From Sepiola atlantica (Eukaryota; Mollusca; Cephalopoda; Sepiida; Sepiolidae), in assembly GCA_963556195.1 (NCBI GenBank), contig CAUVYP010001208.1:4898001-4962000 (forward strand): a stretch of 64,000 nt of DNA, read 5' to 3'. This document shows, piece after piece, positions 47,236-59,876 of the stretch. A program made the translations under genes and the position numbers. Below the pieces are notes generated by a model, which did not search any database, was not told the DNA's origin, and saw only the letters and a list, made by a program, of their open reading frames with translations. The first letter of the stretch is position 1. Every line of letters starts with the position of its first letter.

Positions 47236-49465
47236 TTAGCGCGTTTTAAAGTTGATATCGCTTTTGTTTATAACTTCCACATTTATTCGAATTGTGCAAC
47301 GAAACTTTGCACAGATTAGCGGAGTCACATTTTCTACTGAAGTACCAAGTTTCAGAAGTGCAGCTCTTGTACTGCCGGAGATATGTCGATACAAACGGAA
47401 TACGCAAAACATCAACAAAATTTAGCGCGTTTTAAAGTTGATATCGCTTTTGTTTATAACTTCCACATTTGTTCGAATTGTGCAACGAGACTTTGCAGAC
47501 AGTCGCGGAGACACATTTTCTACTGAAGTACCAAGTTTCAGAAGTGCAGCCCTTGTACTGCCGGAGATATGTCGATACAAACTGAATACGTAAAACATCA
47601 ACAAAATTTAGCGCGTTTTAAAGTTGATATCGCTTTTGTTTATAACTTCCACATTTATTCGAATTGTGCAACGAAACTTTGTAGACAGTCGCGGATAAGC
47701 CTTTTCTACTGAAGTACCAAGTTACAGAAGTGCAGCTCTTGTACTGCCGGAGATATGTCGATACAAACTAAATACGCAAAACATCAATAAAATTTAGCGC
47801 GTTTTAAAGTTGATATCGCTTTTGTTTATAACTTCCACATTCATTCGCATTGTGCAACGAAACTTTGCAGACAGTCGCGGAGACACATGTTCTACTGAAT
47901 TACCAAGTTTCAGAAGTGCAGCTCTTGTACTGCCGGAGATATGTCGATACAAACTGAATACGCAAAACATCAACAAAATTTAGCGCGTTTTAAAGTTGAT
48001 ATCGCTTTTGTTTATAACTTCCACATTTATTCGAATTGTGCAACGAAACTTTGCACAGATTAGCGGAGTCACATGTTCTACGGAAGTACCAAGTTTCAGA
48101 AGTGCAGCTCTTGTACTGCCGGAGATATGTCGATACAAACTGAATACGCAAACTATCAACAAAATTTAGTGCGATTTAAAGTTGATATCGCTTTTGTTTA
48201 TAACTTCACCATTCTTTAGAATTGTGCAACGAAACTTTGCAGAGATAAGCGGAGTCACATGCTCTACGGAAGTACCAAGTTTCAGAAGTGCAGCTCTTTT
48301 ACTGCCGGAGATATGTCGATACAAACTGAATACGCAAAACGTCGACAAAATTTAGCGCGTTTTAAAGTTGATATCGCTTTTGTTTATAACTTCCACATTT
48401 ATTCGAATTGTGCAACGAAACTTTGCACAGATTAGCGGAGTCACATTTTCTACTGAAGTACCAAGTTTCAGAAGTGCAGCTCTTGTACTGCCGGAGATAT
48501 GTCGATACAAACTAAATACGCAAACATCAATAAAATTTAGCGCGTTTTAAAGTTGATATCGCTTTTGTTTATAACTTCACCATTCTTTAGAATTGTGCAA
48601 GAAACTTTGCAGAGATAAGCGGAGTCACATGCTCTACTGAAGTACCAAGTTTCAGAAGTGCAGCTCTTTTACTGGTGGAGATATGTCGATACAAACTGAA
48701 TACGCAAAACATCGACAAAATTTAGCGCGTTTTAAAGTTGATATCGATTTTGTTTATAACTTCCACATTTATTCGAATTGTGCAACGAAACTTTGCACAG
48801 ATTAGCGGAGTCACATTTTCTAGGTAAGTACCAAGTTTCAGACGTGCAGCTCTTGTACTGCCGGAGATATGTCGATACAAACTGAATACGCAAAACATCA
48901 ACAAAATTTAGCGCGTTTTAAAGTTGATATCGCTTTTGTTTATAACTTCCACATTTATTCGAATTGTGCAACGAAACTTTGCAGACAGTCGCGGAGACAC
49001 ATGTTCTACTGAAGTACCAAGTTTCAGAAGTGCAGCTCTTGTACTGCCGGAGATATGTCGATACAAACTGAATACGCAAAACATCAACAAAATTTAGCGC
49101 GTTTTAAAGTTGATATCGCTTTTGTTTATAACTTCCACATTTATTCGAATTGTGCAACGAAACTTTGCAGACAGTCGCGGAGACACATGTTCTACTGAAG
49201 TACCAAGTTTCAGAAGTGCAGCTCTTGTACTGCCGGAGATATGTCGATACAAACTGAATACGCAAAACATCAACAAAATTTAGCGCGTTTTAAAGTTGAT
49301 ATCGCTTTTGTTTATAACTTCCACATTTATTCGAATTGTGCAACGAAACTTTGCAGACAGTCGCGGAGACACATTTTCTACTGAAGTACCAAGTTTCAGA
49401 AGTGCAGCCCTTGTACTGCCGGAGATATATCGATACAAACTGAATACTCAAAACATCAACAAAAT
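47236..49465. repeat. R-derived 12-mer unit, copy 1 (2230 bp)
   Basis: Order: Bt(aaacggaat) At Cx Ag B D Bt Dx Bt(gacgtgc) A A At. The first nine are the R unit. Two bases are missing, one in the Bt tail at 48352-48536 (cgcaaacatc) and one in Dx. Private markers repeated 2230 bp later are cgagactttg in At, cattcattcgcattg in Ag, aacgtcgac after D, ctggtggag in Dx, and taggtaagtacc in Bt at 48722. The last At (49280) has gctactgccgg-type cassette ending atatatcg. Confidence 0.9.
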
Positions 49466-51323
49466 TTAGCGCGTTTTAAAGTTGATATCGCTTTTGTTTA
49501 TAACTTCCACATTTATTCGAATTGTGCAACGAAACTTTGCACAGATTAGCGGAGTCACATTTTCTACTGAAGTACCAAGTTTCAGAAGTGCAGCTCTTGT
49601 ACTGCCGGAGATATGTCGATACAAACGGAATACGCAAAACATCAACAAAATTTAGCGCGTTTTAAAGTTGATATCGCTTTTGTTTATAACTTCCACATTT
49701 GTTCGAATTGTGCAACGAGACTTTGCAGACAGTCGCGGAGACACATTTTCTACTGAAGTACCAAGTTTCAGAAGTGCAGCCCTTGTACTGCCGGAGATAT
49801 GTCGATACAAACTGAATACGTAAAACATCAACAAAATTTAGCGCGTTTTAAAGTTGATATCGCTTTTGTTTATAACTTCCACATTTATTCGAATTGTGCA
49901 ACGAAACTTTGTAGACAGTCGCGGATAGGCCTTTTCTACTGAAGTACCAAGTTACAGAAGTGCAGCTCTTGTACTGCCGGAGATATGTCGATACAAACTA
50001 AATACGCAAAACATCAATAAAATTTAGCGCGTTTTAAAGTTGATATCGCTTTTGTTTATAACTTCCACATTCATTCGCATTGTGCAACGAAACTTTGCAG
50101 ACAGTCGCGGAGACACATGTTCTACTGAATTACCAAGTTTCAGAAGTGCAGCTCTTGTACTGCCGGAGATATGTCGATACAAACTGAATACGCAAAACAT
50201 CGACAAAATTTAGCGCGTTTTAAAGTTGATATCGCTTTTGTTTATAACTTCCACATTTATTCGAATTGTGCAACGAAACTTTGCACAGATTAGCGGAGTC
50301 ACATGTTCTACGGAAGTACCAAGTTTCAGAAGTGCAGCTCTTGTACTGCCGGAGATATGTCGATACAAACTGAATACGCAAACTATCAACAAAATTTAGT
50401 GCGATTTAAAGTTGATATCGCTTTTGTTTATAACTTCACCATTCTTTAGAATTGTGCAACGAAACTTTGCAGAGATAAGCGGAGTCACATGCTCTACGGA
50501 AGTACCAAGTTTCAGAAGTGCAGCTCTTTTACTGCCGGAGATATGTCGATACAAACTGAATACGCAAAACGTCGACAAAATTTAGCGCGTTTTAAAGTTG
50601 ATATCGCTTTTGTTTATAACTTCCACATTTATTCGAATTGTGCAACGAAACTTTGCACAGATTAGCGGAGTCACATTTTCTACTGAAGTACCAAGTTTCA
50701 GAAGTGCAGCTCTTGTACTGCCGGAGATATGTCGATACAAACTAAATACGCAAACATCAATAAAATTTAGCGCGTTTTAAAGTTGATATCGCTTTTGTTT
50801 ATAACTTCACCATTCTTTAGAATTGTGCAAGAAACTTTGCAGAGATAAGCGGAGTCACATGCTCTACTGAAGTACCAAGTTTCAGAAGTGCAGCTCTTTT
50901 ACTGGTGGAGATATGTCGATACAAACTGAATACGCAAAACATCGACAAAATTTAGCGCGTTTTAAAGTTGATATCGCTTTTGTTTATAACTTCCACATTT
51001 ATTCGAATTGTGCAACGAAACTTTGCACAGATTAGCGGAGTCACATTTTCTAGGTAAGTACCAAGTTTCAGACGTGCAGCTCTTGTACTGCCGGAGATAT
51101 GTCGATACAAACTGAATACGCAAAACATCAACAAAATTTAGCGCGTTTTAAAGTTGATATCGCTTTTGTTTATAACTTCCACATTTATTCGAATTGTGCA
51201 ACGAAACTTTGCAGACAGTCGCGGAGACACATGTTCTACTGAAGTACCAAGTTTCAGAAGTGCAGCTCTTGTACTGCCGGAGATATGTCGATACAAACTG
51301 AATACGCAAAACATCAACAAAAT
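49466..51323. repeat. R-derived 12-mer unit, partial copy 2 (10 monomers)
   Basis: Order: Bt At Cx Ag B D Bt Dx Bt A, with every private marker of copy 1 including both one-base deletions and taggtaagtacc. Differences noticed are catcgac after Ag at 50024-50209, gataggcc in Cx where copy 1 has gataagcc, and atatcgctt at 50952 where copy 1 has atatcgatt. It then switches into Bv. Confidence 0.92.
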
Positions 51324-52066
51324 TTAGCGCGTTTTAAAGTTGATATCGCTTTTGTTTATAACTTCCACATTTATTCGAATTGTGCAACGAAACTTTGCAC
51401 AGATTAGCGGAGGCACATTTACTACTGAAGTACCAAGTTTCAGAAGTGCAGCTCTTGTACTGCCGGAGATATGTCGATACAAACTGAATACGCAAACTAT
51501 CAACAAAATTTAGTGCGATTTAAAGTTGATATCGCTTTTGTTAATAACTTCCACATTTATTCGAATTGTGCAACGAAACTTTGCAGACAGTCGCGGAGAC
51601 ACATGTTCTACTGAAGTACCAAGTTTCAGAAGTGCAGCTCTTGTACTGCCGGAGATATGTCGATACAAACTGAATACGCAAAACATCAACAAAATTTAGC
51701 GCGTTTTAAAGTTGATATCGCTTTTGTTTATAACTTCCACATTCATTCGAATTGTGCAACGAAACTTTGCATAGATTAGCGGAGTCACATGTTCTACGGA
51801 AGTACCAAGTTTCAGAAGTGCAGCTCTTGTACTGCCGGAGATATGTCGATACAAACTGAATACGCAAACTATCAACAAAATTTAGTGCGATTTAAAGTTG
51901 ATATCGCTTTTGTTTATAACTTCACCATTCTTTAGAATTGTGCTAGAAACTTTGCAGAGATAAGCGGAGTCACATGCTCTACTGAAGTACCAAGTTTCAG
52001 AAGTGCAGCTCTTTTACTGCCGGAGATATGTCGATACAAACTGAATACGCAAAACATCAACAAAAT
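51324..52066. repeat. Isolated Bv-A-By-Dx segment
   Basis: Bv A By(cattcattcg) matches the 6-mer domain 7-19 kb to the left, including the aaactatc to ttagtgcgattt junction. By here ends aaactatc and leads into Dx (gtgctagaaac), unlike the 6-mer. The A has ttgttaataac. It is the only Bv outside 32.7-44.6 kb. Confidence 0.9.
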
Positions 52067-53553
52067 TTAGCGCGTTTTAAAGTTGATATCGCTTTTGTTT
52101 ATAACTTCCACATTTATTCGAATTGTGCAACGAAACTTTGCAGACAGTCGCGGAGACACATGTTCTACTGAAGTACCAAGTTTCAGAAGTGCAGCTCTTG
52201 TACTGCCGGAGATATGTCGATACAAACTGAATACGTAAAACATCAACAAAATTTAGCGCGTTTTAAAGTTGATATCGCTTTTGTTTATAACTTCCACATT
52301 TATTCGAATTGTGCAACGAAACTTTGTAGACAGTCGCGGATAGGCCTTTTCTACTGAAGTACCAAGTTACAGAAGTGCAGCTCTTGTACTGCCGGAGATA
52401 TGTCGATACAAACTAAATACGCAAAACATCAATAAAATTTAGCGCGTTTTAAAGTTGATATCGCTTTTGTTTATAACTTCCACATTTATTCGAATTGTGC
52501 AACGAAACTTTGCAGACAGTCGCGGAGACACATGTTCTACTGAAGTACCAAGTTTCAGAAGTGCAGCTCTTGTACTGCCGGAGATATGTCGATACAAACT
52601 GAATACGCAAAACATCAACAAAATTTAGCGCGTTTTAAAGTTGATATCGCTTTTGTTTATAACTTCAACATTTATTCGAATTGTGCAACGAAACTTTGCA
52701 TAGATTAGCGGAGTCACATGTTCTACGGAAGTACCAAGTTTCAGAAGTGCAGCTCTTGTACTGCCGGAGATATGTCGATACAAACTGAATACGCAAAACA
52801 TCAACAAAATTTAGCGCGTTTTAAAGTTGATATCGCTTTTGTTTATAACTTCCACATTCATTAGAATTGTGCAACGAAACTTTGCATAGATTAGCGAAGT
52901 CACATGTTCTACGGAAGTACCAAGTTTCAGAAGTGCAGCTCTTGTACTGCCGGAGATATGTCGATACAAACTGAATACGCAAACTATCAACAAAATTTAG
53001 TGCGATTTAAAGTTGATATCGCTTTTGTTTATAACTTCACCATTCTTTAGAATTGTGCAAGAAACTTTGCAGAGATAAGCAGAGTCACATGCTCTACTGA
53101 AGTACCAAGTTTCAGAAGTGCAGCTCTTTTACTGCCGGAGATATGTCGATACAAACTGAATACGCAAAACATCGACAAAATTTAGCGCGTTTTAAAGTTG
53201 ATATCGCTTTTGTTTATAACTTCCACATTTATTCGAATTGTGCAACGAAACTTTGCAGACAGTCGCAGAGACACATGTTCTACTGAAGTACCAAGTTTCA
53301 GAAGTGCAGCTCTTGTACTGCCGGAGATATGTCGATACAAACCGAATACGCAAAACATCAACAAAATTTAGCGCGTTTTAAAGTTGATATCGCTTTTGTT
53401 TATAACTTCCACATTTATTCGAATTGTGCAACGAAACTTTGCACAGATTAGCGGAGTCACATGTTCTACGGAAGTACCAAGTTTCAGAAGTGCAGCTCTG
53501 GTACTGCCGGAGATATGTCGATACAAACTGAATACGCAAAACATCAACAAAAT
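52067..53553. repeat. 8-mer unit starting A-Cx-A-By (1487 bp)
   Basis: Order: A(tacgtaaaac) Cx A By By Dx A B. The By at 52811 has attcattag and agcgaag. The Dx at 52997 has agcagag and the A at 53182 has cgcagag. The B at 53368 has ctctggtac. The same A-Cx-A-By start occurs at 53554 and 55228. Confidence 0.87.
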
Positions 53554-55227
53554 TTAGCGCGTTTTAAAGTTGATATCGCTTTTGTTTATAACTTCCACAT
53601 TTATTCGAATTGTGCAACGAAACTTTGCAGACAGTCGCGGAGACACATGTTCTACTGAAGTACCAAGTTTCAGAAGTGCAGCTCTTGTACTGCCGGAGAT
53701 ATGTCGATACAAACTGAATACGTAAAACATCAACAAAATTTAGCGCGTTTTAAAGTTGATATCGCTTTTGTTTATAACTTCCACATTTATTCGAATTGTG
53801 CAACGAAACTTTGTAGACAGTCGCGGATAGGCCTTTTCTACTGAAGTACCAAGTTACAGAAGTGCAGCTCTTGTACTGCCGGAGATATGTCGATACAAAC
53901 TAAATACGCAAAACATCAATAAAATTTAGCGCGTTTTAAAGTTAGTATCGCTTTTGTTTATAACTTCCACATTTATTCGAATTGTGCAACGAAACTTTGC
54001 AGACAGTCGCGGAGACACATGTTCTACTGAAGTACCAAGTTTCAGAAGTGCAGCTCTTGTACTGCCGGAGATATGTCGATACAAACTGAATACGCAAAAC
54101 ATCAACAAAATTTAGCGCGTTTTAAAGTTGATATCGCTTTTGTTTATAACTTCAACATTTATTCGAATTGTGCAACGAAACTTTGCATAGATTAGCGGAG
54201 TCACATGTTCTACGGAAGTACCAAGTTTCAGAAGTGCAGCTCTTGTACTGCCGGAGATATCTCGATACAAACTGAATACGCAAACTATCAACAAAATTTA
54301 GTGCGATTTAAAGTTGATATCGCTTTTGTTTATAACTTCACCATTCTTTAGAATTGTGCAACGAAACTTTGCACAGATTAGCGGAGTCACATTTTCTACT
54401 GAAGTACCAAGTTTCAGAAGTGCAGCTCTTGTACTGCCGGAGATATGTCGATACAAACGGAATACGCAAAACATCAACAAAATTTAGCGCGTTTTAAAGT
54501 TGATATCGCTTTTGTTTATAACTTCCACATTTGTTCGAATTGTGCAACGAGACTTTGCAGACAGTCGCGGAGACACATTTTCTACTGAAGTACCAAGTTT
54601 CAGAAGTGCAGCCCTTGTACTGCCGGAGATATGTCGATACAAACTGAATACGCAAAACATCAACAAAATTTAGCGCGTTTATAAGTTGATATCGCTTTTG
54701 TTTATAACTTCCACATTTATTCGAATTGTGCAACGAAACTTTGTAGACAGTCGCGGATAGGCCTTTTCTACTGAAGTACCAAGTTACAGAAGTGCAGCTC
54801 TTGTACTGCCGGAGATATGTCGATACAAACTAAATACGCAAAACATCAATAAAATTTAGCGCGTTTTAAAGTTGATATCGCTTTTGTTTATAACTTCCAC
54901 ATTTATTCGCATTGTGCAACGAAACTTTGCAGACAGTCGCGGAGACACATGTTCTATTGAATTACCAAGTTTCAGAAGTGCAGCTCTTGTACTGCCGGAG
55001 ATATGTCGATACAAACTGAATACGCAAAACATCAACAAAATTTAGCGCGTTTTAAAGTTGATATCGCTTTTGTTTATAACTTCCACATTTATTCAGATTG
55101 TGCAACGAAACTTTGCACAGATTAGCGGAGTCACATGTTCTACGGAAGTACCAAGTTTCAGAAGTGCAGCTCTTGTACTGCCGGAGATATGTCGATACAA
55201 ACTGAATACGCAAAACATCAACAAAAT
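53554..55227. repeat. 9-mer unit starting A-Cx-A-By (1674 bp)
   Basis: Order: A(tacgtaaaac) Cx A By(atatctcg) D/Bt hybrid At Cx Ag B. The hybrid monomer at 54298 joins a D head to a Bt(aaacggaat) tail. The following At-Cx-Ag-B matches R positions 2-5. Private changes are gttagtatcg (53926), ttataagttg (54670), tctattgaattacc (54856) and attcagattg (55042). Confidence 0.88.
54298..54483. repeat. Hybrid monomer D/Bt
   Basis: The first third is D (ttagtgcgattt, ttcaccattctttag). From gcacagattag on it is Bt with the aaacggaat tail. The parallel run D-Bt-At-Bt at 17670-18413 shows what was lost, three monomers (558 bp), with the exchange at positions about 54-77. Confidence 0.85.
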
Positions 55228-58017
55228 TTAGCGCGTTTTAAAGTTGATATCGCTTTTGTTTATAACTTCCACATTTATTCGAATTGTGCAACGAAACTTT
55301 GCAGACAGTCGCGGAGACACATGTTCTACTGAAGTACCAAGTTTCAGAAGTGCAGCTCTTGTACTGCCGGAGATATGTCGATACAAACTGAATACGTAAA
55401 ACATCAACAAAATTTAGCGCGTTTTAAAGTTGATATCGCTTTTGTTTATAACTTCCACATTTATTCGAATTGTGCAACGAAACTTTGTAGACAGTCGCGG
55501 ATAGGCCTTTTCAACTGAAGTACCAAGTTACAGAAGTGCAGCTCTTGTACTGCCGGAGATATGTCGATACAAACTAAATACGCAAAACATCAATAAAATT
55601 TAGCGCGTTTTAAAGTTGATATCGCTTTTGTTTATAACTTCCACATTTATTCGAATTGTGCAACGAAACTTTGCAGACAGTCGCGGAGACACATGTTCTA
55701 CTGAAGTACCAAGTTTCAGAAGTGCAGCTCTTGTACTGCCGGAGATATGTCGATACAAACTGAATACGCAAAACATCAACAAAATTTAGCGCGTTTTAAA
55801 GTTGATATCGCTTTTGTTTATAACTTCAACATTTATTCGAATTGTGCAACGAAACTTTGCATAGATTAGCGGAGTCACATGTTCTACGGAAGTACCAAGT
55901 TTCAGAAGTGAAGCTCTTGTACTGCCGGAGATATCTCGATACAAACTGAATACGCAAACTATCAACAAAATTTAGTGCGATTTAAAGTTGATATCGCTTT
56001 TGTTTATAACTTCACCATTCTTTAGAATTGTGCAACGAAACTTTGCAGAGATAAGCGGAGTCACATGCTCTACGGAAGTACCAAGTTTCAGAAGTGCAGC
56101 TCTTTTACTGCCGGAGATATGTCGATACAAACTGAATACGCAAAACATCGACAAAATTTAGCGCGTTTTAAAGTTGATATCGCTTTTGTTTATAACTTCC
56201 ACATTTATTCGAATTGTGCAACGAAACTTTGCACAGATGAGCGGAGTCACATTTTCTACTGAAGTACCAAGTTTCAGAAGTGCAGCTCTTGTACTGCCGG
56301 AGATATGTCGATACAAACTGAATACGCAAAACATCAACAAAATTTAGCGCGTTTTAAAGTTGATATCGCTTTTGTTTATAACTTCCACATTTATTCGAAT
56401 TGTGCAACGAAACTTTGCAGACAGTCGCGGAGACACATTTTCTACTGAAGTACCAAGTTTCAGAAGTGCAGCCCTTGTACTACCAGAGATATGTCGATAC
56501 AAACTGAATACTCAAAACATCAACAAAATTTAGCGCGTTTTAAAGTTGATATCGCTTTTGTTTATAACTTCCACATTTATTCGAATTGTGCAACGAAACT
56601 TTGCACAGATTAGCGGAGTCACATTTTCTACTGAAGTACCAAGTTTCAGAAGTGCAGCTCTTGTACTGCCGGAGATATGTCGATACAAACTAAATACGCA
56701 AAACATCAATAAAATTTAGCGCGTTTTAAAGTTGATATCGCTTTTGTTTATAACTTCCACATTTGTTCGAATTGTGCAACGAGACTTTGCAGACAGTCGC
56801 GGATACACATTTTCTACTGAAGTACCAAGTTTCAGAAGTGCAGCCCTTGTACTGCCGGAGATATGTCGATACAAACTGAATACGCAAAACATCCACAAAA
56901 TTTAGCGCGTTTTAAAGTTGATATCGCTTTTGTTTATAACTTCCACATTTATTCGAATTGTGCAACGAAACTTTGTAGACAGTCGCGGATAGGCCTTTTC
57001 TACTGAAGTACCAAGTTACAGAAGTGCAGCTCTTGTACTGCCGGAGATATGTCGATACAAACTAAATACGCAAAACATCAATAAAATTTAGCGCGTTTTA
57101 AAGTTGATATCGCTTTTGTTTATAACTTCCACATTTATTCGCATTGTGCAACGAAACTTTGCAGACAGTCGCGGAGACACATGTTCTACTGAATTACCAA
57201 GTTTCAGAAGTGCAGCTCTTGTACTGCCGGAGATATGTCGATACAAACTGAATACGCAAAACATCAACAAAATTTAGCGCGTTTTAAAGTTGATATCGCT
57301 TTTGTTTATAACTTAAACATTTATTCGAATTGTGCAACGAAACTTTGCATAGATTAGCGGAGTCACATGTTCTACGGAAGTACCAAGTTTCAGAAGTGCA
57401 GCTCTTGTACTGCCGGAGATATCTCGATACAAACTGAATACGCAAACTATCAACAAAATTTAGTGCGATTTAAAGTTGATATCGCTTTTGTTTATAACTT
57501 CACTATTCTTTAGAATTGTGCAACGAAACTTTGCAGAGATAAACGGAGTCACATGCTCTACGGAAGTACCAAGTTTCAGAAGTGCAGCTCTTTTACTGCC
57601 GGAGATATGTCGATACAAACTGAATACGCAAAACATCGACAAAATTTAGCGCGTTTTAAAGTTGATATCGCTTTTGTTTATAACTTCCACATTTATTCGA
57701 ATTGTGCAACGAAACTTTGCACAGATGAGCGGAGTCACACTTTCTACTGAAGTACCAAGTTTCAGAAGTGCAGCTCTTGTACTGCCGGAGATATGTCGAT
57801 ACAAACTGAATACGCAAAACATCAACAAAATTTAGCGCGTTTTAAAGTTGATATCGCTTTTGTTTATAACTTCCACATTTATTCGAATTGTGCAACGAAA
57901 CTTTGCAGACAGTCGCGGAGACACATTTTCTACTGAAGTACCAAGTTTCAGAAGTGCAGCCCTTGTACTACCGGAGATATGTCGATACAAACTGAATACT
58001 CAAAACATCAACAAAAT
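55228..58017. repeat. 15-monomer unit starting A-Cx-A-By (2790 bp)
   Basis: Order: A(tacgtaaaac) Cx A By D Bt(gatgag) At Bt At Cx Ag By D Bt(gatgag) At. The By-D-Bt(gatgag)-At run occurs twice (55786 and 57274), 1488 bp apart, so this block contains its own 8-mer repeat. Private changes are gtgaagctc (55786), ctaccaga (56344), ggatacac (56716), acttaaacattt (57274), ttcactattc and ataaacgg (57460), and cacactttc (57646). Confidence 0.88.
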
Positions 58018-59876
58018 TTAGCGCGTTTTAAAGTTGATATCGCTTTTGTTTATAACTTCCACATTTATTCGAATTGTGCAACGAAACTTTGCACAGATTA
58101 GCGGAGTCACATTTTCTACTGAAGTACCAAGTTTCAGAAGTGCAGCTCTTGTACTGCCGGAGATATGTCGATACAAACGGAATACGCAAAACATCAACAA
58201 AATTTAGCGCGTTTTAAAGTTGATATCGCTTTTGTTTATAACTTCCACATTTGTTCGAATTGTGCAACGAGACTTTGCAGACAGTCGCGGAGACACATTT
58301 TCTACTGAAGTACCAAGTTTCAGAAGTGCAGCCCTTGTACTGCCGGAGATATGTCGATACAAACTGAATACGCAAAACATCAACAAAATTTAGCGCGTTT
58401 TAAAGTTGATATCGCTTTTGTTTATAACTTCCACATTTATTCGAATTGTGCAACGAAACTTTGTAGACAGTCGCGGATAGGCCTTTTCAACTGAAGTACC
58501 AAGTTACAGAAGTGCAGCTCTTGTACTGCCGGAGATATGTCGATACAAACTAAATACGCAAAACATCAATAAAATTTAGCGCGTTTTAAAGTTGATATCG
58601 CTTTTGTTTATAACTTCCACATTTATTCGCATTGTGCAACGAAACTTTGCAGACAGTCGCGGAGACACATGTTCTACTGAATTACCAAGTTTCAGAAGTG
58701 CAGCTCTTGTACTGCCGGAGATATGTCGATACAAACTGAATACGCAAAACATCAACAAAATTTAGCGCGTTTTAAAGTTGATATCGCTTTTGTTTATAAC
58801 TTCCACATTTATTCGAATTGTGCAACGAAACTTTGCACAGATAAGCGGAGTCACATGTTCTACGGAAGTACCAAGTTTCAGAAGTGCAGCTCTTGTACTG
58901 CCGGAGATATGTCGATACAAACTGAATACGCAAACTATCAACAAAATTTAGTGCGATTTAAAGTTGATATCGCTTTTGTTTATAACTTCACCATTCTTTA
59001 GAATTGTGCAACGAAACTTTGCAGAGATAAGCGGAGTCACATGCTCTACGGAAGTACCAAGTTTCAGAAGTGCAGCTCTTTTACTGCCGGAGATATGTCG
59101 ATACAAACTGAATACGTAAAACATCGACAAAATTTAGCGCGTTTTAAAGTTGATATCGCTTTTGTTTATAACTTCCACATTTATTCGAATTGTGCAACGA
59201 AACTTTGCACAGATTAGCGGAGTCACATTTTCTACTGAAGTACCAAGTTTCAGAAGTGCAGCTCTTGTACTGCCGGAGATATGTCGATACAAACTAAATA
59301 CGCAAAACATCAATAAAATTTAGCGCGTTTTAAAGTTGATATCGCTTTTGTTTATAACTTCACCATTCTTTAGAATTGTGCAAGAAACTTTGCAGAGATA
59401 AGCGGAGTCACATGCTCTACTGAAGTACCAAGTTTCAGAAGTGCAGCTCTTTTACTGGTAGAGATATGTCGATACAAACTGAATACGCAAAACATCGACA
59501 AAATTTAGCGCGTTTTAAAGTTGATATCGCTTTTGTTTATAACTTCCACATTTATTCGAATTGTGCAACGAAACTTTGCACAGATTAGCGGAGTCACATT
59601 TTCTACTGAAGTACCAAGTTTCAGACGTGCAGCTCTTGTACTGCCGGAGATATGTCGATACAAACTGAATACGCAAAACATCAACAAAATTTAGCGCGTT
59701 TTAAAGTTGATATCGCTTTTGTTTATAACTTCCACATTTATTCGAATTGTGCAACGAAACTTTGCAGACAGTCGCGGAGACACATTTTCTACTGAAGTAC
59801 CAAGTTTCAGAAGTGCAGCCATTGTACTACCGGAGATATGTCGATACAAACTGAATACTCAAAACATCAACAAAAT
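58018..59876. repeat. R higher-order unit, complete 10-mer copy (1859 bp)
   Basis: Order: Bt(aaacggaat) At(tttgttcg, cgagac) Cx(ttttcaactg) Ag B D(tacgtaaaac) Bt(caataaaa) Dx(ctggtagag) Bt(gacgtgc) At(ctaccgg, aatactc). The next copy starts exactly 1859 bp later. The B has agataagcgg and the last At has gcagccattg. Confidence 0.93.
58576..58761. repeat. Reference monomer, class Ag
   Basis: This is an A-cassette copy with three private linked changes: attcgcattg for attcgaattg (losing TTCGAA), ctgaattacc for ctgaagtacc, and fixed placement directly after a Cx monomer. Members start at 31432, 47794, 50024, 54856, 57088, 58576 and 60435. It marks the fourth position of the R unit. Confidence 0.9.
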
